Source: Temnothorax longispinosus
Lineage: Eukaryota > Arthropoda > Insecta > Hymenoptera > Formicidae
Length of the DNA stretch: 64,000 nucleotides
Direction of reading: 5' to 3'
NCBI RefSeq assembly: GCF_030848805.1
Contig: NC_092363.1
Span: 18,260,600 to 18,324,599, forward strand
Shown here one piece after another: positions 22,115-34,321 of this stretch. The position numbers and the translations under genes were made by a program. How positions within the stretch are numbered: the stretch's first letter is position 1; each line of letters starts with the position of its first letter. Below the pieces are notes generated by a model that saw only the letters and a list, made by a program, of their open reading frames with translations, was not told the DNA's origin and made no database searches.

Positions 22115-25100
22115 TAGGAGACCGCCCCGTATTAAGGGAGAGTTCTTGAAAGCAGCTTGGCTTTTTGGAGGATCGCTAAGCCTTTGAGGGGCTTTGATTG
22201 ATTTTAAGCAATATCAGATTTATAGGTCAATTTGTAGAGGAATCCGACAGTTTATCAGAGAAATTAAGAACTAGCCAGAGGCACACGGCGATGCGAGTAA
22301 AACGGGAAGAATTTTTTGCTGTTGGAGTGGGGGGAGGGAGGGTGAGATGAGGTAGAGAGGACGGAGATAGATCTCTTTGATTGTTCATACGTTGTTACGT
22401 ACATTAATAATATAGGATAAACAAAAGTGCTATAAACTCTAGTAGTGATGTCTTAAATAGGTAGCGAGACACATACTAAGATATTTTCTTGTTGACATTT
22501 TAACTCTACATTAACCGGCAGCCTGGGTGAGTCTCTCTCGATTGCTATGGTATCAAATACTGTACGCTGCAGCGTTTCTCAACTCCGATCCTCGACGATT
22601 CGAGATCACGCTCTTAGCACGTAGTGGATAGAGCTCTCTCTTTCAAAATTTATCGGTTCTCAAACTTAGTTTCACGCAAAAAAAAACGGCGTTTCACCAG
22701 GTCAAAGTCTGTCCAAGTTTATCGAGCGGGTCTCCATCCGCAACCGTTCGCACCATACCGACTCCTAGCGATGGCGATCGATTAGCCGCACACCCAGCGC
22801 ACGAATACAACGAACACGCGATGATTTATGGACGCAGCATCGGACATTTATCCCCATTTATCTCCAGTTTCTTTCTCGCGGTGGCGATGGAGAGGCGGGG
22901 TGTGGCGTTTCGCTCGTGAATAAAAACTCGGACAGGCCGCGCGTCCTAGAATAATCGTCCCTTCGGGGAGTGTAAATATCTCGAGATATACAGACTGTCA
23001 TTCCTTCGATCCCTCGTCTGTACGAATACTGTAAATACTCGGCGGAATACTCTTATTCCGGATACCTTTTCGCCATTAGGCAAGGCGTAACGCGTAGCGA
23101 AAGTTGAGAAACGCTGGTCTACCGAACCTCGTCGAATTGGACTGCATATTATACTGCCACTTTAATAATTTCTGTGACTGCGGAAGGAGAGAGACTCGCT
23201 CGATGGACTCTCGGCGTAGAATGACCACTTACCGCGAGATAATATGCATTAAATCTTATTAATTATCGCGCCAGGAGGGTATTAAGATTGGAAGCCGACG
23301 GAATTCGAAACCCGAAGTCCCGTTAAACGCAATTCGTAATCGCGGGTTATTCGATACCGGAGATTCGGGCCCCGGGCAAGAAGAGGGCCGGGAGTGAACA
23401 CCTGAAACAGAAAAATCTTATTCTTTTTCGCAGTCACGTCGCGAGGATCCCTTTGCGACTTAGCAAATTTGTCTCCTGAAGCAGTGCCAAACGTCAGTAT
23501 TAACTTCGCGATTGACCGTTTGCTTTCATCCGGCACGCGAGAATGTGTAGAATGTATATTTTAGCTAGATAAGCACCGCGGGGTCCGGTATTACGACGAC
23601 AACGACGACCTTGTTCGTTCGTTCGCTCGCCGCGCGACTCGGTGAACCCCGCGACCCCGCTTCGCGGCCGGCGAGTTTACCGATTCCTTCCGACGGATTT
23701 TACTAGACTGATAGGCGAAATTTCATTCAGGAATTGTAAATGAAACATTATCGGAATTGAATAATTGTTACTGATCGATGTGCATGTCTCCCATCTTCGT
23801 CTATCGAATTCTTTCGATTCACTTGATGAAAATAAGGGGGGGGGGGCGAAACTCACGTCTAGTTCTCATTACTATTACAACTTAGACAAGTAGAACGTGG
23901 ATGTGCGCGGGACTTAAAAAAAAAAAGACAAAAAAACAAGAGGAGGAGGACGAGATTCGAATTAATTAACTTTAAAGAGAACGGGAAGAGATTCGTATGA
24001 GCGAGGCCTTAGAGGAGTAGTCGTATCCGCCCAAAAAAAAGATACTTTACTTAAAAAAAAAACTAGTACTGTACTGTACTCGAATATTTCACTACGTTAT
24101 ATTGTACGATAGAGTATTAATAGACATTTAGTTTCATATAGTTCTCCTCGGTAGTACGCTATTGTATTCAGAAGAACTTAAACTAAATTCCTCGTCGAGT
24201 CCTTAGCGGGTAGTATCTCTCCGTGTGTGAGTGTATACGTGCGACTATATTTTTTTCCCACCGGGAAACGCGGCGGCGAGGTCGCCGACGGTCGGCGCGG
24301 ACGAGCCGCCGCCGCCGCCGCGGAGACGGGCGGACTAACACATTTTTTCCCGGTAGAATTAGAGCGTCATTGTCCTCTCGTTAAGTAGGTCGTGGCTGGT
24401 AGTTCCCCGAGGGTGTTCCCTCGCAGAGTGCCACGTGCGTCAGCGCGACGCGCGACGTCGCGACGTCGCGACGAGGCGCATCGCGCCGGAGCCGCGCGTA
24501 CGAAATCGATGAAAGTGTCCTGAATGATTGCACCTCACGAGGGGCAAGCCGCATCCCATCCGGGTACCGCGCTCAGCGTAGTACTCGCCGCGCGTTTTTA
24601 CGAGCGCGCTAAACGATTCCGCCGATAAACACTGCACGCACATACGGCACGCACGTAAAAAGAGAAAAAAAGACGGCAACACACGTCCGCGTCTCGCCTA
24701 CGTTTACAAAAGGACACGTGGTGTCCTTGCATCACACAGAACGCACCGCTCAGCTCGCCCGCTTCTCTCATCGATCCTCCGAAACCCGCTCACCTCCGTC
24801 ACACCGTGATCGCCAGGGGTAGCTTGCCTTGAAGCTGGGAGCTAAGAGACGGACCTTCTCACGGAAGTAAAAAAAAAAAAAAAAAAACAACGCGTTCACG
24901 GCAGACTACTGTAGGCGTAATTTGTGCTGCAATTAATTCAGGAAGTGATCAAAATACAAACATATAGGGGGCCAGTTTAGAGTCACCCGCGCCTAAAGAA
25001 ATCAAAGATAGACTTATTAAAATTAATTTATATAAGCTGTAATTCTCTCCTCGTATAACGTGTGTGTGGGTTCTGCCGGTAATTTGGTTCAGTAGGGTCT

Positions 25101-28100
25101 CTCTTCACCGCACCTTCTAACTCTCTTCCGTTCTACACGTCTTCCGTTACTCCGTTCTCTCGGGAAGGGGAAAACAGGACGTCCCGGGAAAAATCCCTCG
25201 AGGTTCCCTTGTACATAACGCGTCTTCTACTAGGTCTTCTATATCCCTGAAGGAACACTATTGCACTGAATTAAAGGTCGAGCCCCCCTACTTCTTTGTG
25301 CGCCAACAAGAGCCTGTTATAGAGACGTCACACGCACGCGGAAAGATAAGAGCAAAATGCACTTATCTCGTTGTCGTTATCGTCGTCTTCGCGAGAGCGA
25401 CCTCCTTCCGTAACGTAATTCCGCGCGATCGCAACTCTGTTGCGACAACGACGAATGCCGTTTGGAATTTGCATCTCTGGATGTGATAGCAACGATAGTA
25501 ACACTCTCAAAGAGAGAAAAAGAGAGAGAGAGGGAAAGAGATGTACACGAACGATATGCAGAATCTCCAAATAATTTTCGCGAAACCGTCGCTCTAAATA
25601 AATATTGGTATCTGTGCTCTCTCGTTCGATAACTTATCAAATATTCTTCGAATGTTTACCATCAAAAGTATTCTTCGAGTTGATCTCATTGCAATATAGC
25701 TATATAGGTACTTATTATTATATATATATATATATATATTCATGTATATATATGTATCTGGAATTGCCGGCCTATACACAAGCGAGGATAATACCATATT
25801 TTCCATTACGCCTTTTTCTCCGTGATACTTCAGTTTCCGATATTCGAGATCGTGTGGAGTGCACTCGCTCTTCTCTTTCCACTGTCTCTCCGCGCATCTC
25901 GTTCTCGACGACGATGCGAGGGAGGAACACACGGGTATACGGCCCGAATGCATTGTCTACGCGAAGGAAAAATCGCGAGATCATCGTAAGTGAACGTAAT
26001 AGAGTAATAGACGACGAGAGAGGACGGGAGAAAAAGAAAAACCAAAAAAAAAAGAAAGAAAAACTCGCGGAAAAGACGAGGAACAAGCGAACACACCAAT
26101 TTAGAACAAAGGAGAGTCCGTAGGTTTCGAGAAACGCGTATTCACGGCGGATTGAGTTATCGGATCACACACGATTGGATTCACCTCATTATCATTATGC
26201 GCGAGATGATTAATGGCATCATATTAATTCACTCACTAACGGGCAATAAGATTATTCTACAAAGCACTGCCATAATTTGAACTGTTGTTACGTTGATTTT
26301 TTGAAATCCTGCCAAGTAATACCACTATTTGATATCGTCGAACGAACGGGTCCTATCCTGCTAAGTGATGAATTAATATGCAAATGTCCCGCATGTGCTG
26401 CTGCTGTCCGGTGTCGACTCCGCATTGTCTGTCCTCGCCAAGCGAATATCGCTCTATATTCGCCGAGTAATTTGCTTACACTCTCTTTCGGTTATCCCTT
26501 TAACACAATTTTCGATAGCTGACGCAATTTTCTTATCTTCTGTTTTCGCAGATAGCCAGATCTGTCGGAAACACACTTCGCTAAGTGTTTGCTATAAATT
26601 TTGTCGGCAGAATGCCAGCGGAAATGTAACAGAATCTGCTAATGGAATTTAGTGGCGAATTGCCAGCAGAAACTTGCTATTTCGTAACCATTTAAATGAC
26701 ATGTTTCATTTAAATGATGCATTCCATTTAAATGGTATATTATTCCATTTAAATAATGCATTCCATTTAAATGATATATTATTCTATTTAAATGATGCAT
26801 TTCATTTAAATAATACACTCCATTTAAATGTTTACGAAATAACATTCTGCTCGGTCGCTGTGAAATTATATCGGCAGGCTCTGCGGCTGAGATCAATCTG
26901 TCTAATATTCGAATCAACTAGCGAAAACTGCTGACATTTTACTTGGACCGATAAAAGTAAATTATTATGCTACAAAGTTAAATCGTTTTCGTGCTCTTTA
27001 ACGTGTCAACGCACAATCGCGACGAGAAATTTTAAGAAATCTTTCGTAGATGAGAGCAATTACATCGTCGCGTCAGTTACAGGTTTCCCTTCCAACATGC
27101 TACGTCTTGATTTGTCACTTGGTAAGGAAGGATCGGCTATAACGTAATGTAACGCGTTAGACTTTACAGAATAATTAATCGTAAGAGATTAACATAGCAT
27201 GTGGCTCTTCCGTTCGTATAACTTGCAAAACAAATGGGTTACCGTGGCGTGTACCTCGTTTCTCGACGCTGCACATTATTAAATGCGAAACACGTGAAAT
27301 GACGATTTAATCCTCGAACAGTCGTGCCGGCTCGTTCTTAACTCATTATTCATTACTACTCCTTCCTCTTTGTGCATTTAATAGCTGATATTACAGCTTT
27401 GCGCACGAAACAAAGTTGACAAAAACGACGGAAAGTGACCGTTCTTAAATATTGATGCGAATATCAAGATCGTGATAAAGCGTTTATCTTGAAACGCGAT
27501 GACACGGGACACATATTTGCGATATTTTCCGTCGTGTTTGTGTTATATTGACTATAATATTACATGAAATATGAAAGATATGATAAGATCACGTGGTCTG
27601 CGATAACGTTGCTCGAGGATTAAATCGACCAAGATTGTATGCGTAGAGAAGACGGTCTGGATCAGCCGCGACCGGCTTCTCCCGACGATTGGCGACCGAT
27701 AGCTCGGCGTCGTAGCACACAAACGAATGATGAACGAAGGAATAGACGCCACGAGGATCCCTTCCAACCGCGGTGACTTGTTGGCGTACGACATTAGGAT
27801 AGGTTCCTCGTAACCTACCTCGTCTCTCTTGTTACGCCTACTGCTACACTGTTATTGTTGATGAAAACTCCATATTAATAAGAAATAAATATATTATCTC
27901 AAAGCGTAGTTATAATACATATGTGTACACACACCCCATCCTCTTATTTTCGTTAAATAACGAATCGAACATATTGAAAGTGCGCTGTCAACATTCCCGA
28001 TTTTCCTCCGAATTTAATAACATTCGAGTTTTCTCTTATCTCTTATCTCTAATCCTTCATGCGACGAAAGATATATATACTTTATAACCACTAATCGCTT

Positions 28101-28185
28101 CGATAATGAGATCTCTATGACTTATATAATCTATATACATAACAATTTATCACAATATTACACATATACATAATTATTATCTACT
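22115..28185. other. Six-kilobase gene-free stretch
   Basis: This begins with the GluN3-like 3' UTR, which may reach an AATAAA at 22919-22924. From 23.5 to 24.8 kb the DNA is GC-rich with a 20-bp perfect palindrome of CG/GACGTC units (24451-24470) and looks like an unassigned promoter or UTR. Poly-A, poly-G and AT tracts follow, including (AT)n near 25720-25753. A palindromic satellite-like element sits at 26650-26866. ORFs at 25605-26123 (plus) and 27552-27794 (minus) show no family features. No RNA gene was recognised. Confidence 0.55.
26650..26866. repeat. Foldback element made of CATTTAAATG units
   Basis: Eight copies of the palindrome catttaaatg or a one-base variant start at 26689, 26707, 26725, 26746 and onward, spaced alternately 18 and 21 bases. 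The array is flanked by inverted arms (gctatttcgtaac on the left, gtttacgaaataac on the right) that extend outward into further imperfect pairing. Because the unit is its own reverse complement, open frames reading HLND/HLNG repeats appear on both strands; they are not genes. Confidence 0.8.
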
Positions 28186-29839
28186 TTATAATACTTGTTT
28201 TTGTGCGTACACTACCAGTATTTTGTACAGGTCCACCGCCAGTTCCTCATTATCGCGCGTATATTTTCTCTTCGTATATTCGCGTACAAACTCGTTCTTG
28301 AAGTTCTCCGCTCGGTCGGGTGGCATCTCGCGCAAAAACGAAAAGGCAGATATAATAGTGGCTGTTGGAACCAAAAAGAAATAATCAGGCGTGGACTTGC
28401 ATACGCTTCGACGAAGGAATATAAAATTTACGTCGCGCAAGTTTGATTCTCGCACGCGTATCTTTAAGCGTATACTCACGTAGAAAAGCTTTCGGCTTCT
28501 TGTCGACGAAGCTCATCTCCCGGTTACTGCAGTGTCGAATCCTAAAACCGATGCTCCTAAGCAACTCCTTTAGCTTCATGTGAGGCTTCTCCGAATGTGG
28601 AAACGGCGCGGTGTACTTCTTCACGTCCCATGTGAACGCAAAGGCATAACGATTAGCGACTCTCGCAGCAGGGGAACGTTGTAAACAAAATAAGAAACCA
28701 GTTAAACAGCGATATACTCACGTACAAATACGATGCGAAGCGCTTGTTCTCTGCCATGTTTTCAAGAATCTTAAACATGTCGTGGGACGATACCCATAGC
28801 ATGAGGAAGGTGCCGCCGGGTCGAAGCATTTTGTAAATGTTCTCCAATCCTTGTCTGTTAGGGGAGATAAACGTGATTATTTCTTGAGGCCTGCATCTAC
28901 TGAAATATTATCAAACAACGATACAAAGCGTCAAACGCGACACCATTTCGCCGTTGAAGATCGAACCGAAACGATGTCGCCTTCGAGAAGCGTTTTGTCG
29001 CGTCGCAATAGCGTCTAGGAAAATGTATCATTTACTGCAAATCTCCAAGTATGTTATTTTTATAGTCATAAACATCTAAAAATGACACGTTTACCGAAGC
29101 TCTTTTTACACGTTTCTTACATAATTATGTCATTCATGTTTATTTCTACCAATACAGATTAACTTTGATCTCGGTTTAACTTACTCTTCATCTTTTTTTA
29201 CTTCCTAGAATTAGAAAAGGATAAAAAAAGTAAGTTAAACCGAGATCAAAAAGTAATCGTATTAAATTGAAAGTTGATACGTTCAATCGTGTTAAATGAT
29301 TTAAAACGGCAAGAAGGAAGGGCTTCGGCCTAAAATAACACACTTGGATCTGTAGCATTGGAGGAGCCTTTCTCTCTCGCGGGATGAAAAGTCAGATCGT
29401 TTACCGGACGTCGTTGCAGAAATGCAAGACGGGGAATGAGAACACGTGGTCGAACTCGGCGACGTACTTCTCGGGCAGGTTCCTCGTCTGAATGTCCAAC
29501 GTCTCGAACTCGAGCACCCCGTCGACACCGTGGATCCTGTTCGCGTACTCGACCATGCTCTCGGAAACGTCCGTACCTTTGTGTACAATATATCGAATCA
29601 TCATCAGCTATTGAGATTGTGATCAAGATGACAATTACTGGGTTTCTTTATACGGGGCCTCTGTAGGGCCTGTCGTCCTCTCTCTCACCTATCATCACCG
29701 CGTCTCGATTAAGAACCGGCAGGAGAACCTTCCTCGTTATCTCCCCGGTACCGGAGCCGACGTTCAGGCATCTCCCGGACGTGTCCTTCAGCTCGCACTC
29801 GAACTCCTCGACGAAATACGTTACGTTCTGTCTCTGCAT
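28186..29839 (-). CDS. Juvenile-hormone acid methyltransferase-like SAM methyltransferase
   Basis: A class I S-adenosylmethionine methyltransferase of the JHAMT group, which in insects includes the enzyme that methylates JH acid; substrate here is unknown. Minus-strand exons are 29839-29689, 29576-29405, 28854-28722, about 28627 or 28618 down to 28480, and 28361-28186. SAM motif I is LNVGSGTGEIT; GTDVSESMVEYAN, FDHVFSFPVLHF and LRPGGTFLMLWV follow, all typical of JHAMT. The visible protein is about 256-259 residues, some 20 short at the N-terminus. An acceptor (gacaatag/gtatgcag) just before Met 29839 suggests a further first exon that was not found, perhaps displaced by the MITE cluster upstream. 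The acceptor for the fourth listed exon is abnormal: no AG precedes GACGTGAAG, although AAG 9 nt downstream would keep frame. It may be functional or decaying. Confidence 0.8.
29136..29279. mobile_element. Foldback MITE, family 1, copy 2 (methyltransferase intron)
   Basis: Its left end tttctaccaatacagatt matches the copies at 1.37 and 32.37 kb. A perfect 22-bp stem pairs tttgatctcggtttaactta on the left with its complement at about 29229-29250. The right terminus has decayed (gtattaaattgaaagttgat). It lies in an intron of the methyltransferase gene. Confidence 0.7.
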
Positions 29840-29905
29840 ACCTATTGTCAGACGAGGCGTACTGATGGAATCACCGTATCGGTGATACTGGCAAGTCTAT
29901 ACAAT

Positions 29906-30017
29906 GGCTGCATTCCGATATCCACTGTTGTCAGTAGTGAACATCTATATTTTACGTCACGTATACTATAGATTTTCAGTACTGAAAGTTGCTGACAGTG
30001 AATATCGGAATGCAGCC
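29906..30017. mobile_element. MITE A, 112 bp
   Basis: Terminal inverted repeats of about 26 bp: the left begins ggctgcattccgatatccac and the right is its near-exact reverse complement (gtgaatatcggaatgcagcc). An inner gttgtcag/ctgacagt pair extends the stem. No ORF. Confidence 0.8.
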
Positions 30018-30019
30018 TA

Positions 30020-30372
30020 TGAGTCATTAGTCGTTAGTGCCCATCTGGCCATCTACAATAAGTATTTTAAGCCCTAAGCCTTAAGAAATTGTTCAATCAC
30101 AATTGAATTTGAGGAGAATAATTGACTGCGATTGGTCAGTTTCTTAGGGCTTAGGGCTTAAAACACCTATTGTAAATGGGCACTTAGTCAGATGTCGGAA
30201 GAAATAGTCATTAAGCGTATCGTAAGACAATCGGAAGTCTGTGATCGGTGATCGTTAAGAGATGGCCAATTTGGCCAATCGTTTACGATCGCTGATTACA
30301 GACTTTCGATCGCCTTACGATACGTTTATGACTCTTTCTGACTCTCTTCCGTCATCTGACTAACGACTCATT
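30020..30372. mobile_element. MITE B, foldback element interrupted by MITE C
   Basis: Once the inner insertion at 30037-30183 is discounted, the left half (gagtcattagtcg, then cagatgtcggaagaaatag, then gcgtatcgtaagacaatcgg) is the reverse complement of the right half (ccttacgatacg, then cttccgtcatctgac, then taacgactcatt), meeting at ggccaatttggcc near 30270. The arms are roughly 95 bp and about 80-85% alike by eye. Confidence 0.75.
30037..30183. mobile_element. MITE C, 147 bp, with TTA target duplication
   Basis: The ends are gtgcccat and atgggcac; the inner arms pair attttaagccctaagcc with ggcttagggcttaaaa. It is flanked by TTA on both sides (30034-30036 and 30184-30186). Three-base TTA/TWA duplications are typical of PIF/Harbinger-type elements. 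It sits inside MITE B, which is therefore older. Confidence 0.8.
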
Positions 30373-30967
30373 GTAGATTGTAGACTGGCCTTACCAGGAT
30401 CGCAAAACGTCGCCCTAATCCTCTAGGCCTGTAGAGTGTGGAATAAATTCCGGGAAACGGATTAGGGAAAACACACGGGACGTACGGATGAGGATTTGCA
30501 GGAAATTTCGCGAGACGTATACGATGCGGTGGTTGAAAAGTTACTGCGTCTATATCGTAATCGGTTTCCTTATCCGGAGATTCGACGATGAACAGAGAGT
30601 GGGGAACAGTAGAGTAGCTGTGCGAAAGTTATATTTTTACAAAAATGACTAAAATGAGAATGCGTAAATGCAATCCTCTGACGCACTTCGTTGGTAGCCG
30701 ATGAGGTATAAAAACAAAATTAAAATTGTGCGAGGCATAAAGTCTAAAAATGTGCAAATAAATCGCGAAAGATGAGTCGTCTGATCAGAAATATAATGTT
30801 GTGGCGAGGAAAAACAATTAAATATTCTACCTTCAGCGGTATTTTCTTAATTTAACGCATAATGGCTGAGAGTTTCGGCATGAAAGGAGATCTCAAGGAT
30901 ATTTTTTTTTATTTTCTCAGAAAAGAGGTTTGTTGTTTGTTCTGATTATTTTATGACAAAAAAAGAA

Positions 30968-31001
30968 TTGTGTGTGTGTGCGTGCGTGCGCGCGCGCGCC
31001 A
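30968..31001. repeat. Alternating purine-pyrimidine (GT/GC)n tract
   Basis: About 33 bases of strictly alternating GT then GC dinucleotides, a sequence type able to adopt Z-DNA under supercoiling. It lies between genes. Confidence 0.85.
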
Positions 31002-32368
31002 CCTGAACTGTTTTACCGACTATAATTATCACATCTAAAAGCAATCTCAAATAGAATGTCTCAAAGATGAAACATTGATTCTAAAACAGTCTTGAAAATA
31101 TCATAAATACATAAAACTTTTCGAAGACGTCTTTACTTCAGGACGTCTTCCTGACAGTTGAGATAATTCCATACATATATCTTCAAAATTTTAGGACGAC
31201 TTTCGAGCCGTCGTAAAATGTTCTCCGGATATCGATCTCGACCGAGTGAGGGCGGCACGCGTCGAAATTCACTCCAATTGCAACAATTTGCAAGAATCGC
31301 CGGTTGACAGTTTTCGTCTCGACTCTCAAAGATCGCGTACAGTTATCGTCAATGAAATTCGCCTCGGTATCTATTCGAGCGTGAGCGAAGCGGAGATGAT
31401 AATCCCGGGAAGACGCAATTTAAAGACAACGTAATCCGGAGATGACACGACAATAATGTTTTTATCTCTTTCACGCGACGCCGTCGTTCTCCCACATTCT
31501 GTCCGTCGGGTCACGACGAACACCCCGCAACCCGCACGATGAGATTGACGAGATGACGAGTGTCCTCTTTTACGAATATAATTGTTCCTTCGAGGGGACG
31601 CGGTATCGCGCTCGTTCCCCCCCCTTCCCTCCTCTCTCGCTCCCGTCTTTCTCGCGGACATCTGTTTGATCTGTCTTCATGGATGCTCCGGATGCTCGTG
31701 ATCGAAGAATCGCGAATAATTCTATCGTCCGTCGTCCTGCCGCCGGACGAACCGTCGAACGGTCAATTAAATCCGCGTTGCCGTAGCCCGTAACCGCGCG
31801 GGATGCGGAACAGCTGACTCGCTCGCGGAGTACCGTTCGCTCGATTACGCGCGAAATATCGCGGCCCCGCGGCAAAGCGAAATTCGCAAGTCATTCGAGT
31901 CATCTACGGTCACGATTGCTGTTTCACGGTAATTCACGGTCGGTCCGTCTCCCCGTCCCTCCCTCGTTTTGTAGCTGAGCTGGGATAAGAGGACGAATGC
32001 ACCGTCGTCGTCGTCGTCGTTCCTGTGAAATCGAGGAGAGGAATCCCCGGCATCTGTTGCAGCAAAAAGAATTGCAGCGGAGAATTCCTTTAAGGCTCGA
32101 ACTCCATTGTGCTCGCCGTCCGTCGCATCGTGCTGCAATACGCGAGGGTATACGATCTAAAAGCGTTTCTAAAATGAAATGCATTTTTATAGGAAAAGAG
32201 CGAGGGAAATGTAGGTACGGATTTTCTTGTACGATATATCTTTAGAGAATGCAGAGCGTCGTAAAACGTATACGGCCGGGAAATGGAAGATTTTCTACTT
32301 CTTGCCGCGTCGTCGTCGCGTCGTGCCGACGGACACGTCGACCCGACGGGAGATACGAATCGCTCTCA

Positions 32369-32800
32369 ATGTCCATTTCTACCAAATGTAGACCGACTTT
32401 AATCTCGATTTAACTTTTTATCTTTTTCTAATTCTTAAAAACTAGAGAAGGATAAAAAGAATGAGTTAAATCGAGAGTAAACTTACTTTTTATCTTTTTC
32501 TAGTTCTCCAAACTAGAAAAGGATAGAAAGTAAGTTGAGGCGAGAATAAACTTATCTTTTCTTAATTCTTAAAACTAGAAAAGGATAAAAAGTAAGTTGA
32601 ATCGAGAGTAAACTTACTTTTTATCTTGTTTTGTAATTCCTAAAACTAGAAAAGGATAAAAAGTAAGTTGAATTGAGAGTTTACACTTACTTTTTATCTT
32701 GTTTTCTAATTCCTAAAACTAAAAAAAAGATAAAAAGTAAGTTGAATCACTTGAATCAACAAGATTAAAAGTTAGTCTGTATTGGTAGAAATATGGACAT
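32369..32800. mobile_element. Foldback MITE, family 1, copy 3, with five internal hairpin units
   Basis: The ends atgtccatttctaccaa and ttggtagaaatatggacat are inverted repeats shared with the copies at 1.37 and 29.14 kb. The interior consists of five tandem units of about 60-70 bp, each itself a hairpin pairing acttactttttatc with gataaaaagtaagt around a short loop. The copy is three times longer than its relatives because of this internal amplification. Confidence 0.85.
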
Positions 32801-34321
32801 AAGAATCTCAAGAACGAAAGACAATGGGGAGTCTGTCTTCCCGAAGAAAATCCTGATTCCCAGATTCTCACTGGAACGGTCCCGACAATCGGGACCCCAA
32901 CGTAGAATTAAGGGGCGGTTTCCACTTGTTAGTGACACAAGTCAACACAAGTGTCTCTGTTTTTGTTACTCATTGAAAGATAGAGACTACCAAGAAAGAT
33001 AGAACGAGATGTGTCGACTCGTGTCACTAATTCTAAATGGAAAGCACCCAAGGTTTCGTTTAAGCGACGGGAAAATCTCAGGGGGACATATCCGCGCGCG
33101 TTCGTTCTCACGTCCTCTAAACGATATTCTGTGGCGAGATCTCGATTTCGCGGAATCGGTGAAATCGGTCCCCCGACGTTCGCTCGTCGGGGAACAACCG
33201 ACGGCTCGGGGAACACCGCAATCTCTAAATTGAGGGCCGCCGACCGCGTCCTCCACGCGCCGTCGCCGTCGGGCGTATTTATTACCGAGTCACCGTCAGG
33301 GCCGCGCTGGACTATTAGCCGAGAGCGGAGCCAGCCCGGCGCGGCGTGTTTGGCCGATGCCGATGCCGCTATCAGCGGCGCGGACAAAGGTACACCGGCG
33401 TATCTACGGTACAAATCGTGACGAAGCGATCTTGCGCCTTCGCGCCGCCGCCGCCGGCGCGATGGAGCGAAACGGTGGCGAAGCGACGGCGAACGGCCGA
33501 CCGACGCACGGTGACACTGGTGACAGCAGTAGCGTTCCCCGTTCGTATCCATTCCGAATCGCGTCTAAGTATACGAGAAAAAGAGTCCCACCCGCGCGCC
33601 GCTCGGATCCGGGGCGTCCGCGATTCCCGCGAACGCTCGTCGGCCCGTCGTGAAACACGTGCGTATGCAAATCACCCGCTCGCTCGTCCGTCCGCTCCTC
33701 TCGCTCGGTGACGCCACATCTATCGGAGCCAGCCAGGGCCGCACCGGCCGCAGCCGGAGGCCGGAGGAGATGCCTGCGTCATCGTGCATCATCGGCGAGA
33801 TCGATCGCGAGACATGATCGCGCCGCCTTCTCGCCGTCCGCCTCCTTCGCGCTCGCCCGTCTCGCTCTCGCGCCCAGCTACTCCTCGACGCAAGTAGATC
33901 GCCCTGGCCAGGCTGGCAGGTCGGGTAAGTGCCATGCGTTAATGCGAGTGCGCGCGCGCGCGTGCCGTGAGACGGTTTTTCTCCGCGACGGTGACGACGG
34001 CGACGGCGACGGCGAGACCCGTCGCTGGCTGGAAACGTATAACGTCCCGCGTCCCGCGGTCACGCGCAACGCTTCCGCGTCGCGCTGATTACGGTGCGGC
34101 TGTTTATTGTGCGCGACGCCGCGCGCGCGGGTTTTCCGTCCGCGTCGCGCGTCGCGGCGGTGACGTCCCCGCGCGTAAGCCCCAGGCCCCCTCGCGCGAT
34201 ATTAATGAGTTCCGAGAAGGGAAGGACCGGGCGCGCGAGGAGCGCGCGATGACGCGAACGTATGTAAATATCTAAAGGCGCACGTCCCGCGGTTCTCCGC
34301 TTCTCTTGCAGCTCTACTTTA

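Larger units (their letters stand above)
29840..34321. other. Repeat-rich intergenic region and Keap1 5' region
   Basis: It holds the nested MITE cluster (29.9-30.4 kb), a (GT/GC)n tract (30968-31001) and the third family-1 foldback element (32369-32800). From 31.2 kb onward it is GC-rich with several long ORFs on both strands (for example 32929-33552 minus) that are composition artefacts. A donor at tcgg/gtaagt (33924/33925) and an acceptor ctcttgcag before 34312 suggest a Keap1 non-coding exon ending at 33924. The missing first exon of the methyltransferase may also lie here. Confidence 0.5.

Noticed and set aside
26639..26934. ORFs on both strands with HLND/HLNG repeats
   Set aside because: They are the translation of a self-complementary DNA repeat, so both strands give the same pattern.
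28186..29839. Declaring the JHAMT-like gene a pseudogene
   Set aside because: All other exons are open and conserved, and an in-frame acceptor nine bases downstream could restore splicing, so the evidence is not sufficient.
32929..33711. Long overlapping ORFs on both strands (207 codons minus, 121 and 136 codons plus)
   Set aside because: GC-rich CpG island composition; Arg-rich products in all frames; best explained as Keap1 promoter and 5' UTR.
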